NCBI GenBank assembly: GCA_001797935.1
Contig: MGQT01000117.1
Coordinates: 1-16,538 of the forward strand
Source: Deltaproteobacteria bacterium RBG_16_54_18
Lineage (GTDB): Bacteria; Desulfobacterota; B13-G15; RBG-16-54-18
Direction: 5' to 3'
DNA: 16,538 nt
Notes under the pieces: generated by a model
The model's database searches: none
Told to the model about the DNA's origin: nothing
The model's input: the letters and a program-made list of their open reading frames with translations, nothing else
Shown here: positions 7,151 to 15,089 of the stretch, piece by piece
How positions within the stretch are numbered: position 1 is the stretch's first letter
Layout: each line of letters starts with the position of its first letter
Program-made: the position numbers and the translations under genes

Positions 7151-7396
7151 TTAAGCCTTAAAAAGCATTTCCTTCAATTTTCTGCGCCCGTTCGTTGATT
7201 TGTAATATTTTTCTTTGCGACGCGCTTCACTCAATGTTGCAAATGATTCAATATGGATAACCTTATAAGGCCGATATGGCTGCGACGATTTAACTCTACC
7301 GGCGTTATGTTCTGCTAACCGTTTATTAACATTATCCGTAACGCCCGTATAAGCTCGGCTTTTAGCCTCATTTAATAGAATATAAACGTAATACAT
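7151..7396 (-). CDS. Small GIY-YIG nuclease-like protein, copy 1
   Basis: 81 residues from the ATG at 7396 (MYYVYILLNEAKSRAYTGVT). It consists of a single GIY-YIG domain of the small UvrC-like/YhbQ type: YVY replaces GIY, YTG replaces YIG, then KRLAEHNAG with the conserved Arg and His, and the KSSQPYRPYKVIHIE and ARRKEKYYKS segments with the acidic residue expected for metal binding. Family members are single-strand or structure-specific endonucleases or homing-type relatives; the substrate is unknown. The frame stays open upstream into repeat DNA and the tRNA, but domain homology starts at MYY, and no clear Shine-Dalgarno is visible. It is about 85% identical to the copy at 10347-10586, and both lie downstream of a tRNA-Ser on the same strand, flanked by the same palindromes. 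This suggests a module that spreads or is copied with tRNA-Ser. Confidence 0.85.
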   Translation of the reverse strand: MYYVYILLNEAKSRAYTGVTDNVNKRLAEHNAGRVKSSQPYRPYKVIHIESFATLSEARRKEKYYKSTNGRRKLKEMLFKA

Positions 7397-7409
7397 AATA
7401 AAACTTGAT

Positions 7410-7517
7410 GGCGGATCCGCCTCTCCGCCTTCGCGGAGGGCGAAATCTCGACTGGCGGATCCACCTCGCCGCTTTCCGCGGCGGGTGAGATCTCGCCAAA
7501 ATTTGCGAAGCAAATTT
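7410..7517. repeat. Nested-palindrome repeat block 2 (between tRNA-Ser(GCT) and GIY-YIG copy 1)
   Basis: Unit 2a (7410-7450) and unit 2b (7454-7497) each begin GGCGGATCC and end in GA(A/G)ATCTCG. Inner stems differ: CTCCGC/GCGGAG in 2a and CCGC/GCGG with flanking pairs in 2b. An ACT trinucleotide joins them, as after unit 4b in the second cassette. Block 2 runs directly into the tRNA-Ser 3' hairpin. Confidence 0.8.
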
Positions 7518-7522
7518 TGGCG
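7494..7522. repeat. 13-bp perfect hairpin that includes the tRNA-Ser(GCT) 3' end
   Basis: CGCCAAAATTTGC (7494-7506), loop GAA, GCAAATTTTGGCG (7510-7522). Positions 7518-7522 are the last five tRNA bases (CGCCA on the minus strand), so the tRNA CCA end would be base-paired in the precursor transcript. The same stem with loop TTT is at 10819-10847. Confidence 0.85.
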
Positions 7523-7611
7523 GAGAGAGAGGGATTTGAACCCTCGATCCCAGTTTCCCGGGACACTCGCTTAGCAGGCGAGCGCCTTAGGCCTGGCTCG
7601 GCCATCTCTCC
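7518..7611 (-). tRNA. tRNA-Ser (anticodon GCT)
   Basis: Minus-strand cloverleaf: acceptor GGAGAGA/TCTCTCC, D arm GCCGAGCC...GGC, anticodon stem CTCGC/GCGAG with loop CTGCTAA (anticodon GCT, reads AGC/AGU), long class II variable arm around CCCGGGAAACTGGG, T arm GAGGG TTCAAAT CCCTC, discriminator G and encoded CCA. 94 nt, as usual for tRNA-Ser. Confidence 0.97.
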
Positions 7612-7620
7612 GTAGTATGC

Positions 7621-7649
7621 ATTGTAACGCACTGAGCGATAGTTGACAA
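7621..7649 (-). promoter_or_regulatory. Promoter of tRNA-Ser(GCT)
   Basis: Minus-strand TTGTCA (7649-7644), exactly 17 bases, TACAAT (7626-7621), then 9 bases to the mature tRNA 5' end. Both hexamers match the sigma70 consensus at five of six positions. The -35 overlaps a plus-strand TTGACA at 7643-7648. Confidence 0.75.
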
Positions 7650-7672
7650 TACCAACAATGATGACCTTTAAA
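7643..7672 (+). promoter_or_regulatory. Candidate promoter of the metal importer operon
   Basis: Plus-strand TTGACA (7643-7648), 18 bases, TTTAAA (7667-7672), about 115 bases upstream of the first gene. The -35 is perfect and the -10 moderate. It shares bases with the divergent tRNA-Ser promoter. No clear Zur or Fur box is recognised between here and the start codon. Confidence 0.35.
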
Positions 7673-7788
7673 AAAAGCCCTTTTTTCGGCTAGCCGGGAA
7701 GAGTAACAAACTCCTTTTAAAAAATTTATTCGTGAACGCCGGTAAAGACAACCCGTAAGATTGGACAATTTAGATTTTTTTATGTAAC

Positions 7789-8739
7789 ATGCATACCATG
7801 AAGAATAAAGTCATAGTAGGCATCGTGGCGATACTTGCAATCGTGGGTGGTGTGATTGCCCTGTCACAGATCAAGGTAAATAAACAGAAAAGTGTCGCTT
7901 CCGGCAAGATCCAGATCGTCACCACCCTCTTTCCGCTCTATGACATGGCCAAAAACATCGGGGCGGACAGGGCCGAGGTTTCCCTGCTCATGCCTCCCGG
8001 CGTGGAACCCCATACGTTCGAACCCAAGCCGACCGATATTGTGCGGATTAACGAGGCCGATTGCTTCGTCTATACCGGGAAATTCATGGAGCCGTGGGCT
8101 GAGGATATTATTAAAGGAATAACCAACAGGAAGCTCATCGTCGTGGACGCAAGCAAAGGGACGCGAATGATCCCTGCGGTATTCCCAGATGAAGACGAGC
8201 CGGCTGGAGCCTTAGACCCCCATATATGGCTGGATTTTGATAACGCCAAGATCATGGCCCGAAACATCGCTCAAGCCCTGGAACTCAGAGATCCGGCAGA
8301 CAAAGCCTTTTTTAAGCAAAAGGCCGATGATTATAATAGAAAATTGTCCGAGCTTGACGCGGCCTTCCGCAAGACACTGAACGCCTGCAAAAGCAAGGAG
8401 ATCATCTACGCTGGCCATTACGCCTTCGGCTATTGGGCCAAGCGCTACGGCCTCAGGTACGTGGCTGCCCAAGGTGTATCGCCTGATGCAGAGCCGACGG
8501 CCAAGGACCTGGCCCGGCTGGTGGATCAGATCAAGAAAAATAACATTCACTATGTTTTTTATGAGGAATTGACCACCCCGAAGATTGCCGAAACCATCGC
8601 CGGGGAGGCCAACGCCAAGCTGCTGCTTTTGAACGCCGCGCACAATCTAACTAAAGATCAATTCCAGCGCGGCGTCTCTTTCTTTGATATTCTGACTGCC
8701 GATCTGGAGAACCTCAAGATCGGCCTCGAATGCCGGTAA
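7789..8739 (+). CDS. znuA: Zinc/manganese-type ABC transporter substrate-binding protein (ZnuA/TroA family)
   Basis: 316 residues. Cluster A-9 periplasmic binding protein that captures Zn2+ or Mn2+ for import. An N-terminal hydrophobic segment (about 8-26) acts as a signal or anchor without a lipobox Cys. Metal ligands visible are H75 (GVEPHTFEP), H145 (DPHIWLD) and H210 (AGHYAFGYW). The fourth position, Asp in classical ZnuA, is Asn282 in LLLLNAAHNLT, as in the subfamily with LNPxxGLT. The usual His-rich loop of high-affinity ZnuA is reduced to a short acidic FPDEDEP. The C-terminus matches the SFFDILTADLENLK pattern of the family. The start may be 7789 or 7798; neither has a strong Shine-Dalgarno. 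It is first of a three-gene operon, 4 bases before the ATPase gene. Metal specificity cannot be fixed from sequence alone, so the symbol is by family. Confidence 0.9.
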   Translation: MHTMKNKVIVGIVAILAIVGGVIALSQIKVNKQKSVASGKIQIVTTLFPLYDMAKNIGADRAEVSLLMPPGVEPHTFEPKPTDIVRINEADCFVYTGKFMEPWAEDIIKGITNRKLIVVDASKGTRMIPAVFPDEDEPAGALDPHIWLDFDNAKIMARNIAQALELRDPADKAFFKQKADDYNRKLSELDAAFRKTLNACKSKEIIYAGHYAFGYWAKRYGLRYVAAQGVSPDAEPTAKDLARLVDQIKKNNIHYVFYEELTTPKIAETIAGEANAKLLLLNAAHNLTKDQFQRGVSFFDILTADLENLKIGLECR

Positions 8740-8743
8740 CGAT

Positions 8744-9496
8744 ATGGGCACTATTTTATCCATAAAGGATCTATCATTCAGCTATGACGCAACGGAAGTC
8801 CTTTCCGCCATTTCTCTCACCATAGACAAAGGCGATTATATCGCCCTGGCCGGCCCCAACGGCGCCGGCAAAACCACGCTCGTCAGGGTGATCCTCGGCC
8901 TTGAGGAGAAATACAAAGGAACGATCGAGATATTCGGCAAGGACTTAGAGGGCTTTAGCGAGTGGAGGCGGATAGGCTATCTACCGCAAGATGTGAACGT
9001 CTTCAACCCCCTGTTCCCGGCCACGGTCAAGGAGGTGGTCGGCCTCGGACTTTTATCACACAAGTCCTTCCCCAGAAAATTCACGCGAAGCGACGAAGAA
9101 AAGATCCTTAAGGCACTCGAGCTTATGGATATCTCCCTTCTCAAGGATAAATTGGTGGGGGCACTTTCCGGAGGCCAGCAGCAGCGGGTCTTTCTCTCCC
9201 GCGCCCTGGTCTCCGATCCGGAGCTTCTCATCTTGGACGAGCCGAGCACGGCCTTGGATCCCAAGACGCGCGAACAATTTTTTTCCTTGATAGAAAAGTT
9301 GAACAAGGATAAAGGCGTTACCCTCATCATTATCACCCACGATACGGCGCATATCGGCCAATATGCCAGTAAGCTCCTGTATTTGGACAAGAAAATTGTT
9401 TTTTATGGGGGCTTCGCCGATTTTTGCCAGTCGAAAGAGATGGAAAAATTCTTCGGCCCCTTTTCCCAGCATCTCATCTGCCACCAGCATAGGTGA
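8744..9496 (+). CDS. znuC: Metal ABC transporter ATP-binding protein (ZnuC-like)
   Basis: 250 residues. Cytoplasmic ATPase of the metal importer. Walker A GPNGAGKTT (37-45), Q-loop YLPQD (79-83), ABC signature LSGGQQQRV (141-149), Walker B LLILDEP (161-167), D-loop STALDP and switch His199 in IITHD are all intact. Length and motif spacing match ZnuC/MntB-type ATPases. It starts 4 bases after the binding-protein stop and ends 1 base before the permease ATG, so the three are almost certainly co-transcribed and translationally coupled. Confidence 0.93.
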   Translation: MGTILSIKDLSFSYDATEVLSAISLTIDKGDYIALAGPNGAGKTTLVRVILGLEEKYKGTIEIFGKDLEGFSEWRRIGYLPQDVNVFNPLFPATVKEVVGLGLLSHKSFPRKFTRSDEEKILKALELMDISLLKDKLVGALSGGQQQRVFLSRALVSDPELLILDEPSTALDPKTREQFFSLIEKLNKDKGVTLIIITHDTAHIGQYASKLLYLDKKIVFYGGFADFCQSKEMEKFFGPFSQHLICHQHR

Positions 9497-9497
9497 T

Positions 9498-10307
9498 ATG
9501 ACACTCCTCGATCTTCTCAGCTATGAATTCATCCAGAGGGCGTACGTAGCCGGGTCCTTTGTCTCAGTGCTCTGCGCCGTACTCGGGCTTTTTTTGGTGC
9601 TCCGCAAATTGTCACTGATAGGCGACGGCCTATCCCACGTCAGCTTCGGGGCCATCGCCCTCGGCCTCTTTTTAGGCTTTTATCCCTTTTATGTGGCAAT
9701 ACCCCTGGTCATTGGGGGTTCCTATCTGATATTGAAGCTCACGGAGAAGGCCAGAATCTACGGCGACGCCGCCATCGGCATCGTCTCTTCCGTCAGTATT
9801 GCCGGCGGCGTAATTTTAGCCAGTTTGTCGAAAGGATTTAATGTCGACCTGTTCAGTTACCTGTTCGGCAACATCCTGGCCATCAGCAACCGGGAGGTCT
9901 TTTTATCGGTAGGGCTGTCCGTGGTTATCTTGCTGGTTATCATATTTCTCTACAACGATCTTTTTTCCACGACCTTTGATGAACAATTTGCCAGGGTTAC
10001 AGGGATAAAGACAGAACGAATCAATGTCGCGCTGATCTTCTTGACCGCCATTACCGTGGTCCTGGCAGTCAAGGTAGTCGGCATCCTGCTGATATCGGCG
10101 ATGCTTATCCTGCCGGCATCGACGGCCTTGCAGCTGGCCAAAGGCTTCAAGGCGGCGATGATCACGGCGGCCGGCATCGCCGTCTTCTCGGTCCTCACCG
10201 GCATCACCGTATCCTTTTACGCCGATCTGCCGGCCGGTGCCACCGTGGTGCTGGTGAATTTCTTGTTGTTTGCTTTGTCTTTTTCGGTAAAAAAATTGGT
10301 TAGGTGA
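9498..10307 (+). CDS. znuB: Metal ABC transporter permease (ZnuB-like, ABC-3 family)
   Basis: 269 residues from ATG 9498 (MTLLDLLSYEFIQRAYVAGS), chosen because it follows the ATPase stop by one base with AGGTGAT just upstream and begins at the family's usual N-terminus; the longer in-frame version from 9363 overlaps the ATPase gene. Inner-membrane permease with about eight hydrophobic segments. Family motifs: GLFLVLRKLSLIGDGLSHVSFGAIALG (the SLxGDxxSH...G region), GDAAIGIVSS, and VKVVGILLISAMLILPASTA near the ATPase-coupling loop. It forms the channel through which ion delivered by the binding protein enters. It is the last gene of the operon; a palindromic repeat unit, not a classical terminator, follows directly. 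Confidence 0.93.
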   Translation: MTLLDLLSYEFIQRAYVAGSFVSVLCAVLGLFLVLRKLSLIGDGLSHVSFGAIALGLFLGFYPFYVAIPLVIGGSYLILKLTEKARIYGDAAIGIVSSVSIAGGVILASLSKGFNVDLFSYLFGNILAISNREVFLSVGLSVVILLVIIFLYNDLFSTTFDEQFARVTGIKTERINVALIFLTAITVVLAVKVVGILLISAMLILPASTALQLAKGFKAAMITAAGIAVFSVLTGITVSFYADLPAGATVVLVNFLLFALSFSVKKLVR

Positions 10308-10346
10308 AGGAAGGCGGATCTCGCCATGTTCTTTGCTTGGCAAAAA
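10308..10346. repeat. Repeat block 3 (between znuB and GIY-YIG copy 2)
   Basis: A short divergent piece of the repeat family: GGCGGATCTCGCC at 10314-10326, in which the two outer arms are fused without an inner hairpin, followed by a degraded TTTGCTTGGCAAAAATT. It marks the distal border of the second cassette, next to the stop codon of the permease gene. Confidence 0.5.
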
Positions 10347-10586
10347 TTATGAAAGCATCTCTTTTAGTCTTCTGCGACCTGTCGTAGATTTGTAAAATTT
10401 TTCTTTCTGACGGGCTTTGCTCAATGTTTCAAACGACTCGATATGGATTACCTTGTAAGGACGATACGGTTGAGATGATTTGACTCTACCGGCGTTATGC
10501 TCTGCCAAGCGTTTATTAACATCATTAGTAACGCCGACATAAGTCCGCGTTTTTGCCTCATTCAGCAAAATGTAAACGTAATACAT
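10347..10586 (-). CDS. Small GIY-YIG nuclease-like protein, copy 2
   Basis: 79 residues from ATG 10586 (MYYVYILLNEAKTRTYVGVT). Same single-domain GIY-YIG protein as at 7151-7396, with about 12 differences over 79 aligned residues; here the second motif is YVG, closer to the canonical YIG. KRLAEHNAG, the KSSQPYRPYKVIHIESF segment and KEKFYKS are kept, so catalysis looks possible. Most changes are conservative, which suggests both copies remained under protein-level selection or diverged recently. It follows tRNA-Ser(TGA) at about 256 bases on the same strand with four palindrome units between. A longer upstream frame reads through repeat DNA and is not favoured. Confidence 0.87.
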   Translation of the reverse strand: MYYVYILLNEAKTRTYVGVTNDVNKRLAEHNAGRVKSSQPYRPYKVIHIESFETLSKARQKEKFYKSTTGRRRLKEMLS

Positions 10587-10598
10587 AAGCAGTTGCGT

Positions 10599-10822
10599 GG
10601 CGGCTCCGCCTCTCCGCGTTCGGTGGTGGGCAAGACCTAGCCAATTTTTTACCTTAAATAAAGAAGGCGGATCCACCTCTCCGCCTTTGACGGAGGGCGA
10701 GATCTCGACTAGCGGATTTGCCTCTCCGACTACGTCGGAGGGCGAGATCTCGCCAAAATTTTTGCCTTAAATTAAACAGGCGGATCAGTCAAAAGCCTCT
10801 CGGCTTTTGCCTAGATCTCGCC
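10599..10822. repeat. Nested-palindrome repeat block 4 (four ~44-bp units)
   Basis: Units 4a (10599-10642), 4b (10666-10707), 4c (10711-10754) and 4d (10779-10822). Outer arms GGCGGATC and AGATCTCGCC are inverted to each other. Inner stems vary while staying paired: CTCCGCC/CGGAGG-type in 4b, CTCCGAC/GTCGGAG in 4c, AAAAGCC/GGCTTTT in 4d; 4a is more degraded. Spacers TTTTTxCCTTAAATxAAxxA after 4a and 4c match the spacer after unit 1a. Confidence 0.82.
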
Positions 10823-10847
10823 AAAATTTGCTTTGCAAATTTTGGCG
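10819..10847. repeat. 13-bp perfect hairpin that includes the tRNA-Ser(TGA) 3' end
   Basis: CGCCAAAATTTGC (10819-10831), loop TTT, GCAAATTTTGGCG (10835-10847). The distal arm contains the encoded CCA (10843-10845), the discriminator and the last acceptor base. The stem is identical to 7494-7522 while the loop differs. Confidence 0.85.
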
Positions 10848-10932
10848 GAGGGAGTAGGATTCGAACCTACGAGGCGCGTAAACGCCCAACGGTTTTCAAG
10901 ACCGCCGCCTTAAACCGCTCGGCCATCCCTCC
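10843..10932 (-). tRNA. tRNA-Ser (anticodon TGA)
   Basis: Minus-strand cloverleaf: acceptor GGAGGGA/TCCCTCC, D arm GCCGAGCGG...GGC, anticodon stem CGGT/ACCG with anticodon TGA (reads UCA and other UCN codons), long variable arm GGGCGTTTACGCGCC, T arm GTAGG TTCGAAT CCTAC, discriminator G and encoded CCA. 90 nt. It starts 26 bases after the serS stop with no promoter or terminator between, so it is probably processed from the serS transcript. Confidence 0.97.
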
Positions 10933-10958
10933 AACAAGGATTGACTTAATTTGCAATT

Positions 10959-12263
<1,305 letters not shown>

Positions 12264-12275
12264 TCAAGCGGTACT

Positions 12276-12304
12276 AGGGTAAAACGAAATCTTCTATAAG
12301 TCAA
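12276..12304 (-). promoter_or_regulatory. Candidate promoter of serS-tRNA-Ser(TGA)
   Basis: Minus-strand TTGACT (12304-12299), 17-base spacer, TACCCT (12281-12276), about 37 bases before the GTG start. It lies in the 101-base gap after uvrA, in which no terminator is obvious, so read-through from uvrA is also possible. Confidence 0.5.
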
Positions 12305-12340
12305 ACCTGTTAGCTATCTAAAAATACAAATGAGTAAAGG

Positions 12341-14884
12341 TTATTTGCCTGCGCTCAGCACCTGTTTGAGAAACTCCCCGGTATAGGAATGGGGCATAGC
12401 AGCCACCTCCTCGGGGGTGCCGTGCGCAATTATCTCCCCCCCTTGATCCCCTCCCTCAGGTCCCAGGTCGATGATATAGTCGGCGGACTTGACGACATCG
12501 AGGTTGTGTTCAATGACGATGACGGTGTTGCCGGCATCCACGAGGCGATTGAGCACCTCAAGGAGCCGTTGGATCTCGGCGAAATGCAGACCGGTGGTCG
12601 GCTCATCGAGGATGTAGACGGTCCTGCCGGTATCTCGTTTTCCCAGCTCCCGCGCCAACTTCACCCGCTGGGCCTCGCCGCCGGAGAGCGTTGGTGCCGG
12701 CTGTCCCAGCTCTATATAGCCGAGTTCCACATCGGCCAAGAGCTGGAGCCTTCTCTTCAAAGGAAGGATGTGACGAAAAAATTCCAAGGCCTCCTCCACC
12801 GTCATCGCTAAGACCTCGGCGATATCCTTCCCCTTGTACCTGATCTCCAGCGTCTCACGGTTGAAGCGCCTGCCGTTGCATTCATCGCAGGTCACATAGA
12901 CATCGGGAAGGAAATGCATCTCTATCCTGATGATCCCCTCCCCCTGGCACGCCTCGCACCTCCCCCCCTTGACGTTGAAGCTGAACCTCCCCATGCTGTA
13001 CCCTCTCACCCGTGATTCGGGAAGCTGGGCAAAGAGGTCCCGGATAAAGAAAAAGATCCCTGTATACGTGGCGGGGTTGGAGCGGGAGGTCCTCCCAATC
13101 GGCATCTGATCGATCTTGACCACCTTGTCCACCCCCTCCATCCCCTTGAGCACGGTAAACGCACCGGCCTGCTCCTGGGAGCCTTGCAGGCGCTGGGCCA
13201 GGGCCCGGTAGAGGGTATCGATAATCAAGGTGCTCTTACCGGAACCGGAAACCCCGGTCACGCAGGTGAAGACCCCGAGGGGTATCTCAACGGTGATCCC
13301 CTTGAGGTTATTGGCCGTGGCCCCTTTGATGATCAATGCCCCCTTGCCCCTTTTCCGACGTGTCTCCGGCAGGGGAATGGCCAGACGTCCGGAAAGATAC
13401 TTGCCGGTGAGTGATCCATAATCTTTCAGTAACTCCGCGGGTGTGCCTGAAAAAACCACGTTTCCACCGTGCACCCCTGCCCCCGGTCCCATATCAATGA
13501 CGTGATCGGCGCTCATCACGGTCTGCGGATCGTGTTCGACCACGAGGACGGTGTTGCCGAGATCGCGCAATTGCTTCAGGGTCGCAAGCAGTCTGAGGTT
13601 GTCCCTCAGGTGCAGGCCGATGCTCGGCTCATCAAGGACATAGAGGACGCCGGTTAACCCGGAACCGATCTGGGTTGCCAGACGAATCCTCTCCCCCTCC
13701 CCCCCCGAGAGGGTGGCCGAGGCCCGGTCGAGGGAGAGGTAGTCGAGTCCTACGCGGACGAGGAACCCCAGCCGCTCCTTGATTTCCCGTAAGATGAGCC
13801 GAGCAATCTGTTCTTCTTGGGCGCTGAGGCGGGCATCTGCGAAAAAGCCGAGGGCGTCTTTAATTGGATACCCCGTCACCTCGACAATGGAACGCCCCTG
13901 AAACCGCACGGCAAGGGCCTCTTTTCGCAACCGTGCCCCCCCGCACTCGGGGCACGTCACCGTCGCCGCCTCATCTTCTTGCCTTTCGTCACTCGTTACC
14001 TCCTGCGCCAAGGCAGTTTGCCTGGCCCAGAGAAACCCCAGCCCGTCGCAACGGGGACATGCACCATATGGACTGTTGAAAGAAAAGAGACGGGGGGATA
14101 TCTCGGGATAACTCACCCCGCATTCCAGGCACGAGAACCGCTCACTGAAGACAAGTCCCTCTCCTCCCTCCACACTCACCTTTACTACCCCCTCCCCGTA
14201 CCGGAGGGCCAGTTCAATTGACTCGGTAATTCTATTTTTGGCTCCTTCTCGCAGCACGATCCGATCAACCACCAGCTCGATATCGTGCCGTATATTTTTG
14301 TCAAAGACGATCTCCTCGCCGAGGTCTCTGATCTCCCCGTTGACCCGTATCCGTACAAACCCCTCCCCCCGCAATTGATCCAGGAGTTTTCGATGTTCAC
14401 CCTTGCGTCCCTGTATCAGGGGCGCCATGACGATCAGACGGCTTCCTGCGGGGAGGGCGAGGAGTTGATCGACCATCTGCTGGGGGATCTGCGATCGGAT
14501 CTCCCGGCCACAGCGATAGCAGTGTGGATGCCCCACCCGGGCAAAGAGGAGGCGTAGATAGTCGTAGATCTCCGTTACGGTGCCTACAGTAGAACGCGGA
14601 TTTCTGCTCATACCTTTCTGTTCGATGGCAATGGCAGGCGAAAGCCCTTCTATATAATCCACATCGGGTTTATCCATCCGCTCCAAAAACTGCCTCGCGT
14701 AGGCGGAAAGGGACTCCACATACCTTCGTTGCCCTTCGGCATAAATGGTGTCGAAGGCAAGGGAGGATTTGCCTGACCCGCTGACACCCGTCAGCACCAC
14801 GAGGTTGCCCTTGGGTATCTCCAGGTCTATATTTTTAAGATTGTGCTGCCGTGCCCCTTTAATGACTATCTTTCCATTGCTCAT
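12341..14884 (-). CDS. uvrA: Excinuclease ABC subunit A (UvrA), short form
   Basis: 847 residues. DNA damage sensor of nucleotide excision repair; a dimer that loads UvrB. Two ABC ATPase halves: Walker [10 protein letters not shown] (33-41) and GVSGSGKST (544-552), signatures [12 protein letters not shown] (392-403) and [12 protein letters not shown] (733-744), Walker [13 protein letters not shown] (414-425) and [12 protein letters not shown] (756-767). The UvrB-binding region after the first Walker A (about 120-245) is present, so this is not the UvrA2 class. Zinc-module cysteines: 252/255, 276/279, 311/314, and 643/646 with 666/669. E. coli UvrA has 940 residues; about 90 residues normally found between CPxCDGLG and CxxCxGxRL are replaced here by a ~30-residue linker (282-310). 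The reading frame is intact and the flanks align, so a genuine short form is likelier than damage. Start ATG 14884. Confidence 0.95.
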   Translation of the reverse strand: MSNGKIVIKGARQHNLKNIDLEIPKGNLVVLTGVSGSGKSSLAFDTIYAEGQRRYVESLSAYARQFLERMDKPDVDYIEGLSPAIAIEQKGMSRNPRSTVGTVTEIYDYLRLLFARVGHPHCYRCGREIRSQIPQQMVDQLLALPAGSRLIVMAPLIQGRKGEHRKLLDQLRGEGFVRIRVNGEIRDLGEEIVFDKNIRHDIELVVDRIVLREGAKNRITESIELALRYGEGVVKVSVEGGEGLVFSERFSCLECGVSYPEISPRLFSFNSPYGACPRCDGLGFLWARQTALAQEVTSDERQEDEAATVTCPECGGARLRKEALAVRFQGRSIVEVTGYPIKDALGFFADARLSAQEEQIARLILREIKERLGFLVRVGLDYLSLDRASATLSGGEGERIRLATQIGSGLTGVLYVLDEPSIGLHLRDNLRLLATLKQLRDLGNTVLVVEHDPQTVMSADHVIDMGPGAGVHGGNVVFSGTPAELLKDYGSLTGKYLSGRLAIPLPETRRKRGKGALIIKGATANNLKGITVEIPLGVFTCVTGVSGSGKSTLIIDTLYRALAQRLQGSQEQAGAFTVLKGMEGVDKVVKIDQMPIGRTSRSNPATYTGIFFFIRDLFAQLPESRVRGYSMGRFSFNVKGGRCEACQGEGIIRIEMHFLPDVYVTCDECNGRRFNRETLEIRYKGKDIAEVLAMTVEEALEFFRHILPLKRRLQLLADVELGYIELGQPAPTLSGGEAQRVKLARELGKRDTGRTVYILDEPTTGLHFAEIQRLLEVLNRLVDAGNTVIVIEHNLDVVKSADYIIDLGPEGGDQGGEIIAHGTPEEVAAMPHSYTGEFLKQVLSAGK

Positions 14885-14907
14885 AGCAAACTCGCCTCTC
14901 TACATTA

Positions 14908-14937
14908 AAGATAGCACACTCCCTTGTAGGGACTCAA
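14908..14937 (-). promoter_or_regulatory. Candidate promoter of uvrA
   Basis: Minus-strand TTGAGT (14937-14932), 18-base spacer, TATCTT (14913-14908), 23 bases before the ATG. No E. coli-type LexA palindrome (CTGT-N8-ACAG) is present nearby, so SOS control is not evident. Confidence 0.45.
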
Positions 14938-15026
14938 TGTGGAAGCGGCCCTTCTTGTCTGTCCCGCAAAGATCACCCAGAAACCGCAAGAGGAGTAGTA
15001 ACAAACGCCCCCCAAGCAAAATCAGA

Positions 15027-15055
15027 TTGACAAATTATCCTTTTTGGCCTTTACT
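15027..15055 (+). promoter_or_regulatory. Candidate promoter of the small membrane protein gene
   Basis: Perfect TTGACA (15027-15032), 17 bases, TTTACT (15050-15055). An imperfect inverted repeat, GGCCTTTACT/AGTAAGGCC (15047-15067), overlaps the -10 and could be an operator or a 5' leader hairpin. Confidence 0.45.
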
Positions 15056-15089
15056 TATAGTAAGGCCTTTAGTCGTAAGGAGCAAGAAG

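Noticed and set aside
7397..7513. Longer GIY-YIG protein starting inside tRNA-Ser(GCT)
   Set aside because: The extension is translated palindrome and tRNA sequence; the domain starts at MYYVYILL, as in the other copy.
7674..7705. A/T-flanked hairpin-like AAAAAAAGCCC-TTTTTT-CGGCTAGCCG upstream of znuA
   Set aside because: Only a four-base GC stem can form, so neither terminator, attenuator nor riboswitch can be supported.
9363..9497. 45-codon in-frame extension of the metal permease
   Set aside because: It overlaps the ATPase gene in another frame; the ATG at 9498 follows the ATPase stop by one base and matches family length.
7410..10822. CRISPR array interpretation of the ~44-bp repeats
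   Set aside because: Units are adjacent or joined by conserved spacers, the inner part varies while spacers are shared, and no cas genes are present.
14745..15089. Upstream extension of the small membrane protein
   Set aside because: It runs antisense through the start of uvrA and its promoter; the GTG at 15090 has an AAGGAG at ideal spacing.
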